Assembly (NCBI GenBank): GCA_050247435.1
Contig: JBFWUF010000026.1
Location: 1-64,000, forward strand
DNA length: 64,000 bases
Source of the DNA: JAJVID01 sp050247435
GTDB taxonomy: Bacteria > Acidobacteriota > Blastocatellia > RBC074
Direction: 5' to 3'
Below the pieces are notes generated by a model, which was not told where the DNA came from, made no database searches, and saw nothing but the letters and a program-made list of their open reading frames with translations. How positions within the stretch are numbered: the stretch's first letter is position 1; the number at the start of each line of letters is the position of its first letter. Shown here in pieces: positions 60,462-64,000 of this stretch. A program made the position numbers and the translations under genes.

Positions 60462-61778
60462 CTATCGTGACATCAACGCTCCCGAAGCGTCCTTCAGGCT
60501 GTTGCGCACCTTCTCCAGATAATCTCCCTGCGGGTTGAGGTCTGAAACTTTAATCGAACTGTCGTAGGAGAACAAAATGAAGCCTTGCGCGCCAAGATCG
60601 CGCGCCACCTGAATCTTTTCAATCGCGCCTTCCGCCGTCTGCTTGTAGGCTCCGATGCCGCCCCAGACCTTCTTCCCCGACGCATTGTTCATCGCGATCA
60701 GCATCTGCTTGCGGAATGTCTCGGTGTCCGGCGTGTAAGCCATCGGGCAAACGACGTCAAGGTACCCCATCCGCAACCACGCTTTCCAATCCTGAAAACG
60801 CGAGCGCGAGGCGTCCACCTCGTTGGCGAAGACCGCCGCCGAGATGACCGCATGGGGTTTGATCTTTTTGACGCCTTTGTAAATTCGCTCGACAAGCTCC
60901 GTCACCTGGTTGCGCTGGAACTGGGCGTAGCGCGGCGCAAATTTCGTTGCGTAAACCAGCGGGTCGCTCTGGAATTCGTTCGCGAGCGTTTCGCGCTCCT
61001 CGACCGCCAGGTTCTTTTCCAGCTCGCCGCGGAAGCGGTCAATCGAGTTGCGGCTGTAATCGTATTGCGGGTTCGGATAGCGCACGTAATCGAAATGCAG
61101 CCCGTCAACTTCGTACCGCGTGGCGACCTCCATCCAGATGTTGAGCAGGTTCTGTTTGACTCCGGGGTGCGCGGGCGAGACGAAAAGACCTTCGAGTTCG
61201 TCGCGATTGCCGCGAGTGTGCTCGATGATGCGGTCGAGGTATTCTGGCGAGCCAGGCTCCACGCCGTAAAGCTCAGCCGCGACGCCGCGCGGAACCATCA
61301 CCCATTCCGGATGTTTGTAGATCAGGTGCTCACTCGATCTCGGCAGCGATTCGATGTTGGCGACCAGATAGATGTTGATCCAGGCGTGAACTTTGATCCC
61401 GAAACGATGCGCCTCGTCAATCGTCATCGCCAGCGGGTCGAAATTGGCCGGCTGTCCAGCCAGGTCTTCAGCGCGAGGCTCGATGTGCGAGTCGTAGTAA
61501 GCGTCACCTCGCCCGCGCACCTGAACGATCAGATCGGTGAAGCCGTTCTCTCTCGCCCGCCGCACCAACTCACGAACCGATTCGGGCGAAACCATCGTCG
61601 TCCGCACAACCCACAACGCGCGCGTCTCGGGCCGCGGCGGCGTCTTATCGGCCACGGCAGTCTTCGCGGCTTGCGGGGCGGGCAGCTTCGGCGAAGGCGC
61701 GGCTATCTGCTGCAAAGGCAGCATCGCGCTCAGCAGCAACACCAGATAAAAACAGATGATGGCGACAGATCGTTTCAT
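60462..61778 (-). CDS. GHL10-type glycoside hydrolase (YngK-like, DUF187)
   Basis: 438 residues. N-terminal hydrophobic signal (about 1-25), then a TIM barrel: ETRALWVVRTTMVSPESVRE, GRGDAYYDSHIEPRAEDLAG, VDGLHFDYVRYPNPQYDYS with the Asp at the expected acid site, HAVISAAVFANEV and WLRMGYLDVVCPMAYTPDT. It belongs to the glycoside hydrolase-like family 10 whose characterised members act on polysaccharides. The frame is open 24 codons further upstream without a ribosome binding site. Likely periplasmic or surface-attached. Confidence 0.88.
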   Translation of the reverse strand: MKRSVAIICFYLVLLLSAMLPLQQIAAPSPKLPAPQAAKTAVADKTPPRPETRALWVVRTTMVSPESVRELVRRARENGFTDLIVQVRGRGDAYYDSHIEPRAEDLAGQPANFDPLAMTIDEAHRFGIKVHAWINIYLVANIESLPRSSEHLIYKHPEWVMVPRGVAAELYGVEPGSPEYLDRIIEHTRGNRDELEGLFVSPAHPGVKQNLLNIWMEVATRYEVDGLHFDYVRYPNPQYDYSRNSIDRFRGELEKNLAVEERETLANEFQSDPLVYATKFAPRYAQFQRNQVTELVERIYKGVKKIKPHAVISAAVFANEVDASRSRFQDWKAWLRMGYLDVVCPMAYTPDTETFRKQMLIAMNNASGKKVWGGIGAYKQTAEGAIEKIQVARDLGAQGFILFSYDSSIKVSDLNPQGDYLEKVRNSLKDASGALMSR

Positions 61779-61807
61779 AGACAATTTTTCTGGGAACGCC
61801 CGTAGGG

Positions 61808-61968
61808 ATGATACTACTGGCGAATTCCAAGGCCATCGAATTACAGACAATTAGCCATAAACCATTCGCAATTAGCCATTATTGGTCAGAGGAAAAGTCA
61901 TCTTTACCTGCCCGATAATGGGTAATGGCCAATGGTTGATTGCTAATGCCGGATTCGCCAGCAGTATC
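61808..61968. repeat. Nested quasi-palindrome upstream of the GHL10 gene
   Basis: Outer arms GATACTACTGGCGAATTCC (61809-61827) and its approximate inverse GGATTCGCCAGCAGTATC (61951-61968), enclosing repeated ATTAGCCATT/AATGGCTAAT-like words on both sides. The style matches 28098-28200 but the words differ. It separates the GHL10 start from the NamZ-fusion stop on the same strand. Confidence 0.6.
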
Positions 61969-61970
61969 AG

Positions 61971-61989
61971 GGATGCGCGCGCTCCCAGG
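61971..61989 (-). repeat. Solitary CTGGG-family head
   Basis: CCTGGGAGCGCGCGCATCC on the minus strand: head and first half of the stem only. Four bases before the stop codon of the NamZ fusion gene. Confidence 0.5.
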
Positions 61990-61992
61990 TCT

Positions 61993-64000
61993 TCAATACA
62001 GCAGATATTTCCTTCTGATCGCCCGAAAAGCGTCAAGCTCCGTCTGCCACACCTGGCGCATCGCGCGAGCGTCCGCGCCCTGACGGAAAGCGTCGAAGAT
62101 TTTCTGGTTGACCAGAAGACGGTTGAACCTTTCAATCGAGAAATCTTTCGGGAATAGCTTCTTCAACTGCACGGCGATCTCAAGCCCGGCGATAACCGGC
62201 TCGAAGGCGCCGCGATCAGTGATGATGATGTTGACGCCGCCGCATTCGGCGTCTTTGTGGACGCTCGATTTCGGGGTGAATCGCACAGGCACGAAGCGGA
62301 CGCCTTGCAGTTTGGCGCTGTTCATAGCCTCGGCCAGTTTGCGCCCGTCAATCCACGGCGCGCCGATCATCTCAAAAGGCGTATCGGTTCCGCGTCCGAC
62401 TGAGACGTTGGTCGGTTCGAGAAGGCAGACACCGGGATACAAAGTCGCCTCGGTCAGGCTGCGCATGTTCGGCGAAGGATTGACCCAGGTCAGACCTGTT
62501 TCGTCGAACCACTGATTGCGCTTCCAGTCTTCCACTCGCACGACGTGAAGATCCGCGTTGATGTCGCGCTCCTTGTTGAAAAGTTGCGCCAACTCGCCCA
62601 CGGTCATCCCGTGGCGAACCGGGATCGGGTGGTGCGCGATGAACGAGAGCTTGTCGGGGTCGGCCACCGGGCCTTCGACATTACCGCCGTTGATCGGATT
62701 GACGCGGTCGAGCACGACAAAAGATTTCTTGTTCTTCGCCGCCGCCTCCATCGCCAGGCCCATCGTCGAGGTGTAGGTGTAGAACCTCGCTCCCACGTCC
62801 TGAATGTCAAAGACGAGCGTGTCAATATCTTTGAGCATTTCAGCCGTCGGCTGGCGCGTATCGCCGTAGAGGCTGAAAACCGGCAGCCCGGTCTTCTCGT
62901 CGGTCGTGTTGGTAATCTTCTCCTGGTCGAGCGCGCCGCGAATGCCGTGTTCGGGCGAGTAGAGCGCGATGAGCTTCACGTCAGGAGCTTTGTGCAACAA
63001 ATCAATCGTGCTGTTCCCGTCGCGGTCGCGGCCAGTGTGATTGGTGATCAGGCCGACGCGTTTGCCTTTGAGTAATGCGAAGCCGTCGCGTTTTAAAACG
63101 TCAATGCCATTCAATGCGGGGCTAGTGGCTTTGAGAAGGCTGGCCGGGCCAACAATCAAGTTTAGTTTTCTAAATGGGTTTTCGGGCGAGCGATTCGGGC
63201 TTCGCGGCGAATAAGGCATTGCGTATGGAATCTCGGCTGGCTCCATAATTGACGCGGCCACAACCGAGGCCACGCGCCCGCGCAGCGAACTCACATCAGC
63301 AGGCTGCTTCGGATCAAGCTTCGGATGAACGCGATTGCTCAGGAAAACCACAAACGTCTCTCGCAACGGATCAATCCAAATCGAAGTTCCGGTGAAGCCT
63401 GTATGCCCGAAGCTATGATAAGTAAACAGGTCACCGCGGTTTGCTGAGAACCTTGATGCAACGTCCCAACCTAAACCACGCCATTCGCCATCCCCTCCGT
63501 TGCCCCCTGACACACGAGCTTCCGTCATTCGCGCAACGCCCATCGGACTCAAAATTCGGGCGCCCTGAAATTCGCCGTGGTTCAAAATCATCTGGCAATA
63601 GAGCGCCAGGTCGTCCGCCGTCGAAAACAATCCCGCGTGACCCGCCACGCCACCGAGCAGGTAAGCTCGCGGATCGTGGACTTCGCCGCGCATCCATCGT
63701 TCCTGGCTCTCTTCGCCTGAACTCTTCTCGCCCGTGCTTTCGACTTTCGCATTGCCGCCGCGTTTCTCGGTCGGGGCGATGCGCGGCTTCAAACTCGCGG
63801 CGGGTTTGTAGCCGGTGTCTTTCATTCCGAGCGGGCGGAAGATGTTTTCAGCCGCGAATTCGTCAACCGGTTTGCCGCTTACGCGCTTCACCAATTCAGC
63901 GAGCACGATGTAATTCACATCGGAGTAAATGAACTTCGATCCGGCTTCGGCCAGCGGCGCGAGTTTCCAGATGTTTTCCATCGCCTTCTCAGGCCCTTGC
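61993..64000 (-). CDS. Serine hydrolase - DUF1343/NamZ fusion (5' end outside the window)
   Basis: The frame is open to the right edge, so at least 669 residues. The visible N-terminal part is the later portion of a beta-lactamase/transpeptidase-like domain: FIYSDVNYIVLAELV (YxN motif) and FGHTGFTGTSIWIDP (HTGxTG, KTG-like). The SxxK nucleophile would lie outside. A linker and then about 380 residues of DUF1343: GLITNHTGRDRDGN, LYSPEHGIRG, LDRVNPINGG and CLLEPTNVSVGRGTDTPFE. That family is exo-beta-N-acetylmuramidase NamZ. The fusion suggests peptidoglycan turnover: one domain for peptide or ester bonds and one for MurNAc. Confidence 0.9.
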   Translation of the reverse strand, partial: QGPEKAMENIWKLAPLAEAGSKFIYSDVNYIVLAELVKRVSGKPVDEFAAENIFRPLGMKDTGYKPAASLKPRIAPTEKRGGNAKVESTGEKSSGEESQERWMRGEVHDPRAYLLGGVAGHAGLFSTADDLALYCQMILNHGEFQGARILSPMGVARMTEARVSGGNGGDGEWRGLGWDVASRFSANRGDLFTYHSFGHTGFTGTSIWIDPLRETFVVFLSNRVHPKLDPKQPADVSSLRGRVASVVAASIMEPAEIPYAMPYSPRSPNRSPENPFRKLNLIVGPASLLKATSPALNGIDVLKRDGFALLKGKRVGLITNHTGRDRDGNSTIDLLHKAPDVKLIALYSPEHGIRGALDQEKITNTTDEKTGLPVFSLYGDTRQPTAEMLKDIDTLVFDIQDVGARFYTYTSTMGLAMEAAAKNKKSFVVLDRVNPINGGNVEGPVADPDKLSFIAHHPIPVRHGMTVGELAQLFNKERDINADLHVVRVEDWKRNQWFDETGLTWVNPSPNMRSLTEATLYPGVCLLEPTNVSVGRGTDTPFEMIGAPWIDGRKLAEAMNSAKLQGVRFVPVRFTPKSSVHKDAECGGVNIIITDRGAFEPVIAGLEIAVQLKKLFPKDFSIERFNRLLVNQKIFDAFRQGADARAMRQVWQTELDAFRAIRRKYLLY

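Overview
This 64 kb window looks like a chromosomal segment of an aerobic, respiring Gram-negative bacterium with roughly 60% GC. My best guess is Acidobacteriota (possibly Blastocatellia). This is an inference from several things together: a caa3 oxidase locus of the alternative-complex-III type with a SCO protein, a DUF1553/DUF1501 pair, a very large propeller-type hybrid sensor kinase, and intergenic palindromes whose chance translations (such as SDKLPACR) I associate with that phylum. No rRNA, tRNA or CRISPR array was recognised.

Layout. 1-5.2 kb: caa3-type cytochrome oxidase (small membrane protein, a SCO1-CoxB-cytochrome c fusion, CoxA of A2 type, CoxC, CoxD). 5.2-15.3 kb: a carbon-oxidation run on the + strand (VOC protein, lactate-racemase-domain protein, D-lactate dehydrogenase-like FAD/Fe-S fusion, pyruvate-oxidase-like ThDP enzyme, thiol redoxin, GH15 glucoamylase-like enzyme). 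15.3-23.2 kb: accessory genes, mostly on the minus strand (histidine kinase, GH1 enzyme, membrane protein, SDR, flippase-like protein) plus a CBS protein. 23.3-35.0 kb: complex I operon nuoA-B-CD-E-F-G-H-I-J-K-N, with no nuoL or nuoM. 35-41.7 kb: stress, DNA-repair and central-carbon genes (site-2 protease, OsmC, AlkA-like glycosylase, DUF488, ferredoxin reductase, HAD, transaldolase). 42.2-49.5 kb: signalling cluster (single-domain response regulator, 1537-residue hybrid kinase, and a protein with two DHp-like segments, a receiver and a class III cyclase). 49.5-57.2 kb: minus-strand run with an amidohydrolase, DUF1501, AlkD-like protein, ParE-type toxin-antitoxin and DUF1553. 57.5-64 kb: orphan ParA, secreted trypsin-like protease, Uma2 nuclease, GHL10 enzyme, and a serine hydrolase-NamZ fusion running off the right edge.

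How it works together. Complex I and the caa3 oxidase are the two ends of an aerobic chain. The lactate and pyruvate enzymes would feed electrons to quinone, and the glycosidases would supply sugars.

The most unusual property is the intergenic DNA. At least a dozen gaps, most inside operons, hold long inverted repeats built from short REP-like palindromes. Several families share a CTGGG head and a stem-loop whose two sides change together. Some copies supply a start codon, a stop codon or the last codons of a gene. One 143-bp copy pair flanks the D-lactate dehydrogenase gene in inverted orientation. Three gene remnants (Cax-like, MmgE/PrpD-like, NtrC-type HTH) also mark the region as having been rearranged.
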